A stretch of DNA of 64,000 nucleotides. It comes from Actinomadura kijaniata NBRC 14229 (GTDB lineage Bacteria; Actinomycetota; Actinomycetes; Streptosporangiales; Streptosporangiaceae). Both the position numbers and the translations under genes were made by a program. The notes below the pieces were generated by a model. It was not told the DNA's origin, made no database searches, and was given only the letters and a program-made list of their open reading frames with translations. Below are positions 43,103-52,075 of this stretch, one piece after another (the stretch's first letter is position 1; every line of letters starts with the position of its first letter). The DNA lies in contig NZ_BCQR01000007.1 of NCBI RefSeq assembly GCF_001552175.1, forward strand, positions 1-64,000, in the 5' to 3' direction.

Positions 43103-43716
43103 GCACCCGCGCCCTCGCCGTCGTCTCCGCCGGGCTCGGCAAGCCGTCGACGACCCGGATGCTGGCCGACAGGCTCGCCGACGCGGCCGCCGACGCGCTG
43201 CGCGAGGCGGGCGAGCAGGTGGAGACCGTCACCGTCGACCTGCGCGACCACGCCCGCGCGCTGGCCGACGCGACGGTCACCGGGTTCCCGACCGGGGACC
43301 TGCGCGCCGCGCTGGAGGCCGTCGCGGCGGCCGACGGGCTGGTCGCGGTGACGCCGGTCTTCAACGCCTCCTACAGCGGCCTGTTCAAGATGTTCTTCGA
43401 CGTGCTGGAGCAGGGCGTGCTGGAGGGCGTCCCGGTGGCGCTGGGCGCGACCGGCGGCACCGGGCGGCACTCGCTGGCCATCGACTACGCGATGCGCCCG
43501 CTGTTCGCCTACCTGCGCGCGAACGCCATGCCGACCGGCGTGTACGCCGCCTCGGAGGACTGGGGCGGCGCCGGGGGCGACGCGGCGCTGACCGAGCGGG
43601 CCGCCCGGCTGGGCCGGGAACTGGCCGCCGCGATCGCCGGCCGCGCCCCGGCCCGCCCGGCGGACCCGTTCGACGAGCCGGTGGTCCCGTTCGAGGACCT
43701 GCTGGCCGGGCGCTGA
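43099..43716 (+). CDS. CE1759-family LLM-partnered FMN reductase
   Basis: 205 aa NADPH-dependent FMN reductase/flavodoxin-like fold. It starts LAVVSAGLGKPSTTRMLADR (phosphate-binding loop) and contains TPVFNASYSGLFKMFFDVLE. The gene overlaps the monooxygenase by four bases, so the two are made together as reductase and oxygenase. Confidence 0.88.
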   Translation: MSTRALAVVSAGLGKPSTTRMLADRLADAAADALREAGEQVETVTVDLRDHARALADATVTGFPTGDLRAALEAVAAADGLVAVTPVFNASYSGLFKMFFDVLEQGVLEGVPVALGATGGTGRHSLAIDYAMRPLFAYLRANAMPTGVYAASEDWGGAGGDAALTERAARLGRELAAAIAGRAPARPADPFDEPVVPFEDLLAGR

Positions 43717-43740
43717 CCACCCGCCGTCCCGCCCGGTGTC

Positions 43741-44658
43741 TCACCCGGCGTCGGCGATCATGTGGCCGACCCGCGCCATGACCTCCCGCAGCCACGCGTG
43801 CCCGGCGTCGCGGGTGTGCACCGGGTGCCACCACATGGCCTCCACCAGCGGCACCACGTCGAACGGGCACGGCAGGACGCGGACCGCCGCCAGTCCCGCG
43901 TAGCGGGCGGCGAGCCGCTCCTGGATCAGCGCCACGCGGTCGGTCCCGGCGACCAGGAACGGGATGATCTGGAAGCTCTCGGTGACGACCTCGACGCGCG
44001 GCTCGATGCCGAGCGTGCGCAGGTGCCAGGAGGCCGGGGTGAAGGCGGTGGGGCGGTTCAGGTAGTCCACCCAGGGCAGCTCGGCCAGCTCGGCCAGGGT
44101 GAGGCGGTCGCCGACCGTGGGGTGGTCGGCGGCGACCATGCACACCCAGGTGTCGGTGAACAGGTCCACCGCCGGGTGGTCGGTGAGGAACCCGTGCGGC
44201 ATCAGCAGCCCGTCGCAGGTCCGCAGCGTGGTGTCGATCTCCTCCACGTCGGCGGGGCCGAACTGCCGCAGCCGCAGCCGCACGTGCGGGGCCTCGGCGC
44301 GCAGCGTCCGCGCCAGGGGCTCGGCGAGCACCGCCAGGGCGTAGTCGGAGCTGCGGAGCGTGAACTCGCGCCGCGCGGTCGGCGGGTCGAAGCCGGGCTG
44401 GGCGGTGAACACCCGCTCCAGCATTGCGGCGGCGGTCTCCACCGGCTCGACCAGCGCCGCCGCCAGCGGCGTCAGCTCGTAGCCGCCGCGCACCCGCACC
44501 AGCAGCTCGTCGCCGAAGTGGCGGCGCAGCCGCGCCAGCGCGGCGCTGGTGGCGGGCTGGCTGAGGCCGATGGCGGCCCCGGCGCGGGTGACGTTGCGTT
44601 CGGCCAGCAACGCCCGCAGCGCCACCAGCAGATTCAGGTCGAGTCCGGCGAGCTGCAT
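43741..44658 (-). CDS. LysR-family regulator of the ring-cleavage operon (NodD/PcpR-like)
   Basis: 305 aa. The HTH is at about 9-65 (AERNVTRAGAAIGLSQPATS, AALARLRRHFGDELLVRV). The C-terminal effector domain is that of LysR proteins which sense aromatic compounds. ATG 44658 is preferred over upstream in-frame starts that enter the divergent promoter. It faces the operon starting at 44771, with about 110 bases between, and probably activates it with a pathway intermediate as inducer. Confidence 0.87.
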   Translation of the reverse strand: MQLAGLDLNLLVALRALLAERNVTRAGAAIGLSQPATSAALARLRRHFGDELLVRVRGGYELTPLAAALVEPVETAAAMLERVFTAQPGFDPPTARREFTLRSSDYALAVLAEPLARTLRAEAPHVRLRLRQFGPADVEEIDTTLRTCDGLLMPHGFLTDHPAVDLFTDTWVCMVAADHPTVGDRLTLAELAELPWVDYLNRPTAFTPASWHLRTLGIEPRVEVVTESFQIIPFLVAGTDRVALIQERLAARYAGLAAVRVLPCPFDVVPLVEAMWWHPVHTRDAGHAWLREVMARVGHMIADAG

Positions 44659-44770
44659 ACCACCCTGCCTCGTGCTATTCGTTCGGTGGATCATTCCTAT
44701 ACACACTATCCATTTGTCAGATCCAGTGTCCGCCGTCACATTGGTGGGAAACCGCTCGAAAGGAACTCCG

Positions 44771-45760
44771 GTGGTGTCCCACCCTTCACTGTCCGGGCCG
44801 TTCGCCCTCGGCACCTTCGCCGACGGCGACGGACCCGCCTTCCCCGGCCTGCTGGGCGACGGCCGCGTGCTCGACCTGCGCGCCGCCTCGCTCCCGGTCG
44901 ACGGACCGCTGACCACCCGCGCCCTGCTGGAACGCTGGGACACGGTGTTCCCCCTGCTGGAAGGGCTCGCGGGCCGCGCCGCCGCCGACGGGACGCCGGT
45001 CGGGGACCTGCGGGTGCTGGCACCCGTCGAGCCGCGCCAGGTGTTCCAGTCGGGGGCCAACTACCGCACCCACGTCATCGACCTGGCCGTCGCGCACCGC
45101 GCCCCGGGCGACCCGCGCACGGTCGAGGAGGTCCGCGCCGAGACCGCCGCGATGATGGACCGCCGCGCCGCCGGGGACCAGCCGTACGTGTTCCTCGGCC
45201 TCCCCTCGGCGGTCACCGGCCCGTACGACGACGTGGTGCTGCCGTCCTGGTGCGCGGAGCCCGACTGGGAACTGGAGCTGGCCGCCGTCATCGGCAGGCC
45301 CGCCTTCCGGGTGGACCGCGAGCACGCCCTCGACCACGTCGCCGCCTACACCATCGCCAACGACCTCACCGCCCGCGAGATGGTGTTCCGCCCCGACATG
45401 CCCGCGATCGGCTCGGACTGGCTGCGCGCCAAGAACGCCCCGACGTTCACCCCGCTCGGCCCGTGGCTGGTGCCCGCCGCGTTCGTCGGCGACCCGCAGG
45501 ACCTGCGCCTGACCCTCACCGTCAACGGCGCGGTGCGCCAGGACGAGACCACCAAGGACATGATCTTCGACGTGGCGCGGCTGGTGTCCTACGTGTCGCG
45601 GACGACCCCGCTGCTGCCCGGCGACCTGGTGCTGACCGGCAGCCCCGCCGGAAACGGCAAGAAGTGGGGCGAGATCCTGCGCGACGGCGACGTCATGGAG
45701 GGCGCGATCGAGGGCCTGGGCGTCCAGCGCAACGTCTGCCGAGCGGAGGCCGCGCGATGA
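44771..45760 (+). CDS. Fumarylacetoacetate hydrolase (FAH)-family protein 1
   Basis: 329 aa. The FAH C-terminal domain has metal ligands in EPDWELELAAVIG and the segments TIANDLTAREM and PLLPGDLVLTGSPAGNGKKW. GTG 44771 has AAAGGA seven bases upstream; GTG 44774 is equivalent. The family hydrolyses or decarboxylates ring-opened beta-diketo acids. First gene of the seven-gene operon; its stop overlaps the next ATG. Confidence 0.88.
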   Translation: MVSHPSLSGPFALGTFADGDGPAFPGLLGDGRVLDLRAASLPVDGPLTTRALLERWDTVFPLLEGLAGRAAADGTPVGDLRVLAPVEPRQVFQSGANYRTHVIDLAVAHRAPGDPRTVEEVRAETAAMMDRRAAGDQPYVFLGLPSAVTGPYDDVVLPSWCAEPDWELELAAVIGRPAFRVDREHALDHVAAYTIANDLTAREMVFRPDMPAIGSDWLRAKNAPTFTPLGPWLVPAAFVGDPQDLRLTLTVNGAVRQDETTKDMIFDVARLVSYVSRTTPLLPGDLVLTGSPAGNGKKWGEILRDGDVMEGAIEGLGVQRNVCRAEAAR

Positions 45761-46728
45761 CCGGCCGGATCGACCGCGCCGACCCCGAGGCCGCGATCGC
45801 CGAGGCCGCCCGGAAGTACTCCAACTGGGGCCGCTGGGGCGAGGACGACGTGCGCGGCACCGTCAACCTCATCGACGAGGCCGCGCGCGTCCGGGCCGCC
45901 GCGCTGGTACGCCGGGGCGCGGCGTTCTCGCTGTCGATGCGGTTCCAGAACGACGGCCCGCAGAAGGGCTGGCGGCGGCGCGTCAACCCGGTCCACACCA
46001 TGACCGACACCGGCACCGAGGCCGCGCTCGGCACCCAGGGCTTCCCGCACGGCTTCGGCGGCGCCGACGACGTGATCTTCATGCCGTTGCAGTGCGCGAC
46101 CCAGTGGGATGGCCTCGGCCACATCTTCGACCACGGCCGGGCGTGGAACGGCCGCGACGCCGCCCGCGTGGTGACCAGCGAGGGCGACCAGGTCACCGGC
46201 ATCGAGCACCTGGCCGCGCCGGTCACCGGCCGGGGCGTGCTGCTGGACGTGGGGCGCGCGGTCGGCGAGGACGGCGAGCTGCCCGACGGCTTCGCCGTCA
46301 CCGAGGAGCACCTGACCGCCACCGCCGACGCGCACGGCGTCACGGTCGGGCGCGGCGACATCGTCTGCGTCCGCACCGGCCAGCTCGCCCGCGTCCGGCG
46401 CGGCGAGGGCTGGGGCGACTACGCGGGCGGTCCCGCGCCGGGCCTGTCGTTCACCACCGCCGGCTGGCTGCACCGCACCGAGATCGCCGCGATCGCCACC
46501 GACACCTGGGGCTTCGAGGTGCGGCCCAACGAGTTCGACGGCGCGTTCCAGCCCCTGCACCAGGTCGTCATCCCCCACCTGGGCCTGCTCGTCGGCGAGA
46601 TGTGGGACCTGGACGAGCTGGCCGCCGACTGCGCCGCCGACGGCGTGTACGAGTTCCTGCTCACCGCCGCCCCGCTGCCGGTCACCGGCGCGGTCGGCGC
46701 CCCCGTCAACCCCATCGCCCTCAAGTGA
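45757..46728 (+). CDS. Cyclase-family protein (kynurenine formamidase-like hydrolase)
   Basis: 323 aa with the cyclase (PF04199-type) metal motif region: FMPLQCATQWDGLGHIFDHG carries the HxGTHxD-like residues in altered form (Q-W-D-G-L-G-H). It also has LDVGRA and HQVVIPHLGLLVGEMWDLDE. This fold includes formamidases and isatin hydrolases acting on ring-derived amides or ketones. ATGA overlap with FAH 1. Probable hydrolytic step of the pathway. Confidence 0.82.
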   Translation: MTGRIDRADPEAAIAEAARKYSNWGRWGEDDVRGTVNLIDEAARVRAAALVRRGAAFSLSMRFQNDGPQKGWRRRVNPVHTMTDTGTEAALGTQGFPHGFGGADDVIFMPLQCATQWDGLGHIFDHGRAWNGRDAARVVTSEGDQVTGIEHLAAPVTGRGVLLDVGRAVGEDGELPDGFAVTEEHLTATADAHGVTVGRGDIVCVRTGQLARVRRGEGWGDYAGGPAPGLSFTTAGWLHRTEIAAIATDTWGFEVRPNEFDGAFQPLHQVVIPHLGLLVGEMWDLDELAADCAADGVYEFLLTAAPLPVTGAVGAPVNPIALK

Positions 46729-46735
46729 GGCCCCC

Positions 46736-47863
46736 ATGGCAGCAGTAGGCAACGCGCTCATCGTCGGCGGCGGCACCGCCGGGTCCGCCCTGGCGATCCT
46801 GCTGGCGCGCGGCGGCGTCACCGTCGACATCGCCGAGATCAAACCCGACCTCGGCGCGCTGGGCTCGGGCATCACCCTCCAGGGCAACGCGCTGCGCGTC
46901 CTGCGCGACCTCGGCGTGTGGGACCGGGTCCGCGCGACCGGCCACGCCTTCGACAGCCTGGGGCTGCGCGCCCCGGACGGGACCCTGCTGGCGGAGATCC
47001 CCGACGCCCGCACCGGCGGCCCCGACCTGCCCGCCACCCTGGGCATGAACCGCCCCGAGCTCGCCGCGATCCTCGCCGGCGCCGTCCGCGAGGCGGGCGC
47101 GCGGGTCCGGCTGGGCCTGACGGTGGACGCCCTCGCCGACACCGGCGACGGCGTCCGCGTGGACCTGTCCGACGGCACGACCGCGACCTACGACCTGGTC
47201 GTGGGCGCCGACGGCATCCGTTCCCGGGTGCGCGGGCTGATGGGGATCGACCTCGGCCCCCGCCCGAGCGGGATGGGCATCTGGCGGATCCACACCCGCC
47301 GCCCCAAGGCGGTCGACCGCACCGACCTGGTCTACGGCGGCCCGTGCTTCATCGCCGGGTACTGCCCGACCGGCCCGGACACCATGTACGCCTACCTGGT
47401 GGAGAGGGCCCGGCCCCGCGAGTCGGTCGCCGAGACCGACAAGCCCGCCCACATGCGCGCCCTCGCCGAGGGGTACGGCGGCGTCTGGGACGAGATCCGC
47501 GACGACATCACCGACCCCGGCCGCATCAACTACACGTGGTTCGAGTCGCTGCTGGTGGACCGCCCGTGGAACCGGGGCCGGACCGTGCTGATCGGGGACG
47601 CGGCGCACGCCTGCCCGCCGACCCTCGCCCAGGGCGCGGCCCAGTGCCTGGAGGACGCCGCCGTCCTGGCCGAACTGCTGCTGGGCCGCGACCGCCTCGA
47701 CCAGCGGCTGTTCGAGGAGTTCATGGACCGCCGGTACGACCGCGCCAGGGCCGTCGTCGAGGCCTCGCTGCGCCTGGCCGGCTGGCAGATGGAGCCCGCC
47801 CCGGACGCCGACGTGCCCGGACTGATGGGGCGCGTCGCCGCCCTGGTGACGGAGCGGCCGTGA
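46736..47863 (+). CDS. FAD-dependent aromatic hydroxylase (flavoprotein monooxygenase)
   Basis: 375 aa. FAD is bound by GGGTAGSALA (10-19) and by LIGDAAHACPPTLAQGAAQC. A DG motif (VVGADGIRSRVRG) lies between, as in group A single-component hydroxylases. ATG 46736 sits seven bases after the cyclase stop. It likely uses NAD(P)H and O2 to hydroxylate the aromatic substrate before ring cleavage. Confidence 0.9.
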   Translation: MAAVGNALIVGGGTAGSALAILLARGGVTVDIAEIKPDLGALGSGITLQGNALRVLRDLGVWDRVRATGHAFDSLGLRAPDGTLLAEIPDARTGGPDLPATLGMNRPELAAILAGAVREAGARVRLGLTVDALADTGDGVRVDLSDGTTATYDLVVGADGIRSRVRGLMGIDLGPRPSGMGIWRIHTRRPKAVDRTDLVYGGPCFIAGYCPTGPDTMYAYLVERARPRESVAETDKPAHMRALAEGYGGVWDEIRDDITDPGRINYTWFESLLVDRPWNRGRTVLIGDAAHACPPTLAQGAAQCLEDAAVLAELLLGRDRLDQRLFEEFMDRRYDRARAVVEASLRLAGWQMEPAPDADVPGLMGRVAALVTERP

Positions 47864-48852
47864 AGACCGTCGACGTGCACGCCCACGTCCTGCTCCCCGA
47901 GATCGAGCGGGCCGTCGCGGGCATGCCCGGCCACGCCGGGCACCGGGACCTGGAGGCCCTCCGCAACGGCCCCGAGTCCCTGGAGGTCAGCGGACGGATG
48001 GTGGGGGAGCGCATCCCCCGCCTCACCCGGGTGCCCGCGCGGCTGGCCGACATGGACGCCGCCGGGATCGACGCGCAGATCGTCAGCCCGTCCCCGTCGC
48101 ACTACCACTACTGGGCCGACCGCGACCTGGCCCGCACCGTGTGGACCCTGGCCAACGAGGGCACCGCCGCGCACTGCGCGCAGGCCCCCGACCGCCTGCA
48201 CGGCCTCGGCCTGGTCCCGCTCCAGCACCCCGACCTGGCGGTGGAGGCCCTGGACCACGCCATGGCCTGCGGCCTGAAGGGCGTGGAGATCTCCTCGCAC
48301 GCCCCCGGCCGCGAGCTGTCCGACCCGGGCCTGGAGCCGTTCTGGACGCGGGCCGAGTCCCACGGCGCGGTCGTGTTCGTGCACCCGTTCGGCTGCACCC
48401 TCGACGAGCGCCTCGACCGCTGGTACCTGTCCAACATCGTCGGCCAGCCCGTCGAGAACGCCGTCGCCCTCTCCCACCTCATCTTCTCCGGGGTGCTGGA
48501 CCGGCACCCCGCGCTGAAGGTCGTCGCGGCGCACGGCGGCGGCTACCTGCCCGCCCACCTGGGCCGCGCCGACCACGGCTGGCGGGTCCGGCCCGAGGCG
48601 CGCGGCTGCGCCGAACCGCCCGGCTCCTACGTGCGGCGGCTGTGGTTCGACTCCCTCGTCCACGACGCCGCCGCGCTGCGCGCCCTGCTCGGCGCGGCCG
48701 GGACCGGCCGGGTCGTGCTCGGCTCGGACCACCCGTTCGACATGGGCGACGACCACCCCCTGGACCTGATCCGCGACGTGCTCCCGCCGGGCCCCGACCG
48801 CGACGCGGTGACCGGCGGCAACGCCGCGGCCCTCTTCGACCTCAAGGACTGA
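47860..48852 (+). CDS. Amidohydrolase-family decarboxylase/hydrolase (ACMSD-like)
   Basis: 330 aa TIM-barrel amidohydrolase 2. VDVHAHVLLPE supplies the HxH metal ligands, FVHPFG and VAAHGGGYLP the further His, and VLGSDHPFDMG the metal Asp. The family includes alpha-amino-beta-carboxymuconate-semialdehyde decarboxylase and gamma-resorcylate decarboxylase. GTG 47860 overlaps the hydroxylase stop (GTGA). It should decarboxylate or hydrate a pathway acid. Confidence 0.87.
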   Translation: MKTVDVHAHVLLPEIERAVAGMPGHAGHRDLEALRNGPESLEVSGRMVGERIPRLTRVPARLADMDAAGIDAQIVSPSPSHYHYWADRDLARTVWTLANEGTAAHCAQAPDRLHGLGLVPLQHPDLAVEALDHAMACGLKGVEISSHAPGRELSDPGLEPFWTRAESHGAVVFVHPFGCTLDERLDRWYLSNIVGQPVENAVALSHLIFSGVLDRHPALKVVAAHGGGYLPAHLGRADHGWRVRPEARGCAEPPGSYVRRLWFDSLVHDAAALRALLGAAGTGRVVLGSDHPFDMGDDHPLDLIRDVLPPGPDRDAVTGGNAAALFDLKD

Positions 48853-48857
48853 AGGAC

Positions 48858-49793
48858 ATGACCCGACTGATCACCCATCTCCGCCACGTGGACCTGGCGG
48901 TGCCCGACTACGACCGGCAGCGCGAGTTCTACGCGGGCGTGTGGGGCCTGACCGAGGTCGCCAGCGACTCCGGCCTGTCGTTCCTGGCCGCCGAGGGCTC
49001 GCCCGAGCAGTACGTCGTCCGGCTGCGCCGCGCCGACGAGAAGCGCCTGGACCTGGTGGCGTTCGGCGCCGGCAGCCCCGCCGAGGTGGACGCCCTCGCC
49101 GAACGCCTCGGGCAGGCGGGCGTCCGGCTGGTCTCCCAGCCCGGGAAGATGGACACCCCCGGCGGCGGCTACGGCTTCCGGTTCTTCGACATCGACGGCC
49201 GCACCATCGAGGTGTCCGCCGACGTCGCGGTCCGCGGGCACCGCAGGCTGGAGGCCAAGGAGGCGGTCCCGGTCCGCCTGTCCCACGTCGTCCTCAACTC
49301 CCCGGACCTGGACGCGACCCGCCGCTGGTACGAACGGCACCTGGGCTTCGCGCTCAGCGACACCCTGTCCTCCCCGCGCATGGGCGAGGTCATGCACTTC
49401 ATGCGCTGCAACCCGCAGCACCACAGCGTCGCCCTCGCCAAGGGCCCGCACACCTCGCTGCACCACATCTCGTTCGAGATGCGCGGCCTGGACGAGTACA
49501 TGTACGGCACCGGCCGCCTGCTGCGCGCGGGCGTCCGCATGATCTGGGGACCGGGCCGCCACCTGGCCGGGGACAACACCTTCTCCTACTTCCTGGACCC
49601 GCACGGCAACACCGTCGAGTACACCACCGAGCTGGAACTGCTCGACGAGGACACCTGGCACCCCAGCGTCCACGACTTCTCCCGGCCGGAGGTCACCGAC
49701 CAGTGGGGCACCGCCAACCCCATGAACGAGCTGGTCGCCAAGGAGTCCTTCAACGACCCCGACCGCGGCGTGTTCGTCGCCCCTCCGGTGTGA
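48858..49793 (+). CDS. Extradiol ring-cleavage dioxygenase (VOC family)
   Basis: 311 aa, two VOC repeats (about 5-125 and 140-270) as in catechol 2,3-dioxygenases. The second repeat holds the expected 2-His-1-carboxylate iron ligands: LSHVVLNSPD, LHHISFEMRG and NTVEYTTELE. It should use Fe(II) and O2 to open a catecholic ring next to the diol. ATG 48858 has GAAGGA upstream. It is the central reaction of the operon. Confidence 0.9.
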   Translation: MTRLITHLRHVDLAVPDYDRQREFYAGVWGLTEVASDSGLSFLAAEGSPEQYVVRLRRADEKRLDLVAFGAGSPAEVDALAERLGQAGVRLVSQPGKMDTPGGGYGFRFFDIDGRTIEVSADVAVRGHRRLEAKEAVPVRLSHVVLNSPDLDATRRWYERHLGFALSDTLSSPRMGEVMHFMRCNPQHHSVALAKGPHTSLHHISFEMRGLDEYMYGTGRLLRAGVRMIWGPGRHLAGDNTFSYFLDPHGNTVEYTTELELLDEDTWHPSVHDFSRPEVTDQWGTANPMNELVAKESFNDPDRGVFVAPPV

Positions 49794-49799
49794 TCCGCC

Positions 49800-50726
49800 A
49801 TGCGCATCGCCCGCTACGAACACCACGGTGAACACCGCACCGGCCGCGTGGAGGACGACGGGATCCACCCGTTCCCCGAGGGCGTCACGGCGCTGACGGC
49901 CACCGGCGACGCCCCGACCGGGGAGCCCGTCCCCCTGGCGGAAGTCCGCCTGCTCCCGCCCGTCCAGCCGCCGAGCGTCCGCGACTTCGTCGCCTTCGAG
50001 GAGCACGTCGAGGGGGTGCGCGCGGCGGTGGACGGCGCGTCCGGGGTGCCCGACGCCTGGTACGAGGCCCCGACGTTCTACTTCACCAACCCGCACGCCC
50101 TCGTCGGCGCGCACGACGACGTGCCGGTGCCGCCGGGCTGCCACGCGCTGGACTTCGAACTGGAGGTCGCGGCCGTCATCGGCCGCGCCGGACGCGACCT
50201 GACGCCCGAACGGGCCCGCGACCACATCCTCGGCTACACCGTCTTCAACGACTGGTCGGCCCGCGACCTCCAGGCCCGCGAGATGAGGGTCGGCCTCGGC
50301 CCCTGCAAGGGCAAGGACTTCGCCACCACCCTCGGGCCGTGGCTGGTCACCGCCGACGAGCTGGAGCCGTACCGCGACGCCGACGGCTTCCTGCGCCTGG
50401 CCCTCACCGCCGAGGTGAACGGCGCGGTGGTGGGCCGGGACCTGCTGTCCAACATGGGCTGGCCGTTCGAGGACCTGGTCGCCTACGCCTCGCGCGGCGC
50501 CGAGGTCCGCCCCGGCGACGTGCTCGGCTCGGGCACCTGCGGCAACGGCGGCTGCCTGGCCGAGCTGTGGGGACGCAACGGGGAGCGGACCCCGCCGCCC
50601 CTGCGGCCGGGCGACACCGTCACCCTCACCGTCGAGGGCATCGGGACGGTCGCCAACACGGTCGTGCCGGGCCCGGACCCGCTGCCGGTCCCGCCCGCCC
50701 GCCGGCGGCCGCGCACCCGGCCATGA
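49800..50726 (+). CDS. Fumarylacetoacetate hydrolase-family protein 2
   Basis: 308 aa, a full-length FAH with an N-terminal lobe. Metal and active-site segments are HALDFELEVAAVIG, TVFNDWSARDLQAREM and LGPCKGKDFATTLGPW, closer to true fumarylacetoacetases than FAH 1. ATG 49800 follows the dioxygenase stop by six bases, and its stop overlaps the SDR ATG. Two FAH enzymes in one operon suggest two C-C hydrolytic or isomerising steps. Confidence 0.88.
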   Translation: MRIARYEHHGEHRTGRVEDDGIHPFPEGVTALTATGDAPTGEPVPLAEVRLLPPVQPPSVRDFVAFEEHVEGVRAAVDGASGVPDAWYEAPTFYFTNPHALVGAHDDVPVPPGCHALDFELEVAAVIGRAGRDLTPERARDHILGYTVFNDWSARDLQAREMRVGLGPCKGKDFATTLGPWLVTADELEPYRDADGFLRLALTAEVNGAVVGRDLLSNMGWPFEDLVAYASRGAEVRPGDVLGSGTCGNGGCLAELWGRNGERTPPPLRPGDTVTLTVEGIGTVANTVVPGPDPLPVPPARRRPRTRP

Positions 50727-51505
50727 CCCGCGCCGCCGGAAAGATCGTGGTGGTCACCGGCGCGGCCCGCGGCCAGGGCGCGGCGCACGCCGCCGCCCTG
50801 GCCCGCGCGAGCGCGACCGTCGTCGCCACCGACCTCGCCACCGCCGCCCCCGCGCCGCCCGGGGTGACCTACCGCCGCCTCGACGTCACCTCCGAACAGG
50901 ACTGGACCGACCTGGCGGCCTGGCTGCGCGCCACGCACGGCCGGGTGGACGGCCTGGTCAACAACGCCGGGATCACCCACCGCACCCGCGTCGGCGACAC
51001 CGCCGTCGCCGACCTGGAACGCGTCCACCGCGTCAACGTCACCGGGGCCCTGCTCGGCATCCAGCACCTGGCGCCGCTGATGCCGCCCGGCTCCTCGATC
51101 GTCAACATCGGCTCGGCGGCGGCCCTGACCGGCCACTACCCGGTCGCCTACACCGCCAGCAAGTGGGCGCTGCGCGGGGTGTCCCGGGCGGCCTGCGCCG
51201 AGCTGGGCCGCCTCGGCATCCGCGTCAACACCGTGCACCCCGGCTTCATCGAGACGGAGATGACGGCCTCGGCCCCGGCGGCGTTCCGCGAGGCGAGCGA
51301 CGCCCAGACGCCGCTGGGCCGCCCCGGCACGGTCGAGGAGGTCTCCCCGCTGGTCGTCTTCCTGGTCTCCGACGAGTCCTCCTACATCACCGGCGCGGAG
51401 ATCCCGGTGGACGGCGGCTACACCGCCCACGGCGGCGCCAAACCCCTCTCCGACGCCCTTCGCGCCCCGTCCGACCCGCCCGTTCCGGAGCGGCACTGGC
51501 CATAG
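50723..51505 (+). CDS. Short-chain dehydrogenase/reductase
   Basis: 260 aa classical SDR. The cofactor loop is TGAARGQGAAHA (13-24), NNAG marks the core, and the catalytic Ser-Tyr-Lys lies in NIGSAAALTG and YTASKWALRG. The C-terminal DGGYT segment closes it. ATG 50723 overlaps FAH 2. Last gene of the operon; it probably oxidises an alcohol or dihydrodiol, or reduces a ketone, in the pathway. Confidence 0.9.
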   Translation: MTRAAGKIVVVTGAARGQGAAHAAALARASATVVATDLATAAPAPPGVTYRRLDVTSEQDWTDLAAWLRATHGRVDGLVNNAGITHRTRVGDTAVADLERVHRVNVTGALLGIQHLAPLMPPGSSIVNIGSAAALTGHYPVAYTASKWALRGVSRAACAELGRLGIRVNTVHPGFIETEMTASAPAAFREASDAQTPLGRPGTVEEVSPLVVFLVSDESSYITGAEIPVDGGYTAHGGAKPLSDALRAPSDPPVPERHWP

Positions 51506-51616
51506 TGGGACAGAATTGCGCGGAGCCCTTTTCGACCTTGACCCTCCCCGGGAGCGGGACGACGATGACGGAACACATTCCGCCGCATCGCGGAATCCGG
51601 CCCGGGGGAGGGCTGA

Positions 51617-52075
51617 ATGGGGATCGACGCTGCGCTTTTCTCTGGCCCCAAATGCTATTTCTTCAAAGGGGCCCGGTATATCCGGGTCACCCGGGGCGAG
51701 ACCGGTCCCGGCACCGTGGACCCCGGTTATCCCGCGCCGATCTCGAATTGGGGTTGGCCGTCGGGGTTCGGCGGGAACGGCATCGACGCCGCCCTGTATT
51801 CGGGGTCGAAGACCTACTTCTTCAAGGGGAACCGGTACATCCGGGTCACCCGGGGCGAGACCGGTCCCGGCACCGTGGACCCCGGTTATCCCGCGCCGAT
51901 CTCGAACTGGGGTTGGCCGTCGGGATTCGGGGCGAACGGCATCGACGCCGCCCTCAACTCCGGCTCCAAGACCTACTTCTTCAAGGGAGACCAGTACATC
52001 CGGGTCACCCGGGGCGAGACCGGTCCCGGCACCGTGGACCCCGGCTACCCCGCGCCGATCTCCAACTGGGGCTGG
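51617..52075 (+). repeat. Three 159-bp tandem coding repeats
   Basis: Repeats start about 159 bases apart; for example CCGGGTCAC recurs at 51682, 51841 and 52000. Most synonymous positions are identical too, including the block CGGGGCGAGACCGGTCCCGG. The conservation at silent sites shows recent amplification or conversion. Confidence 0.9.
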
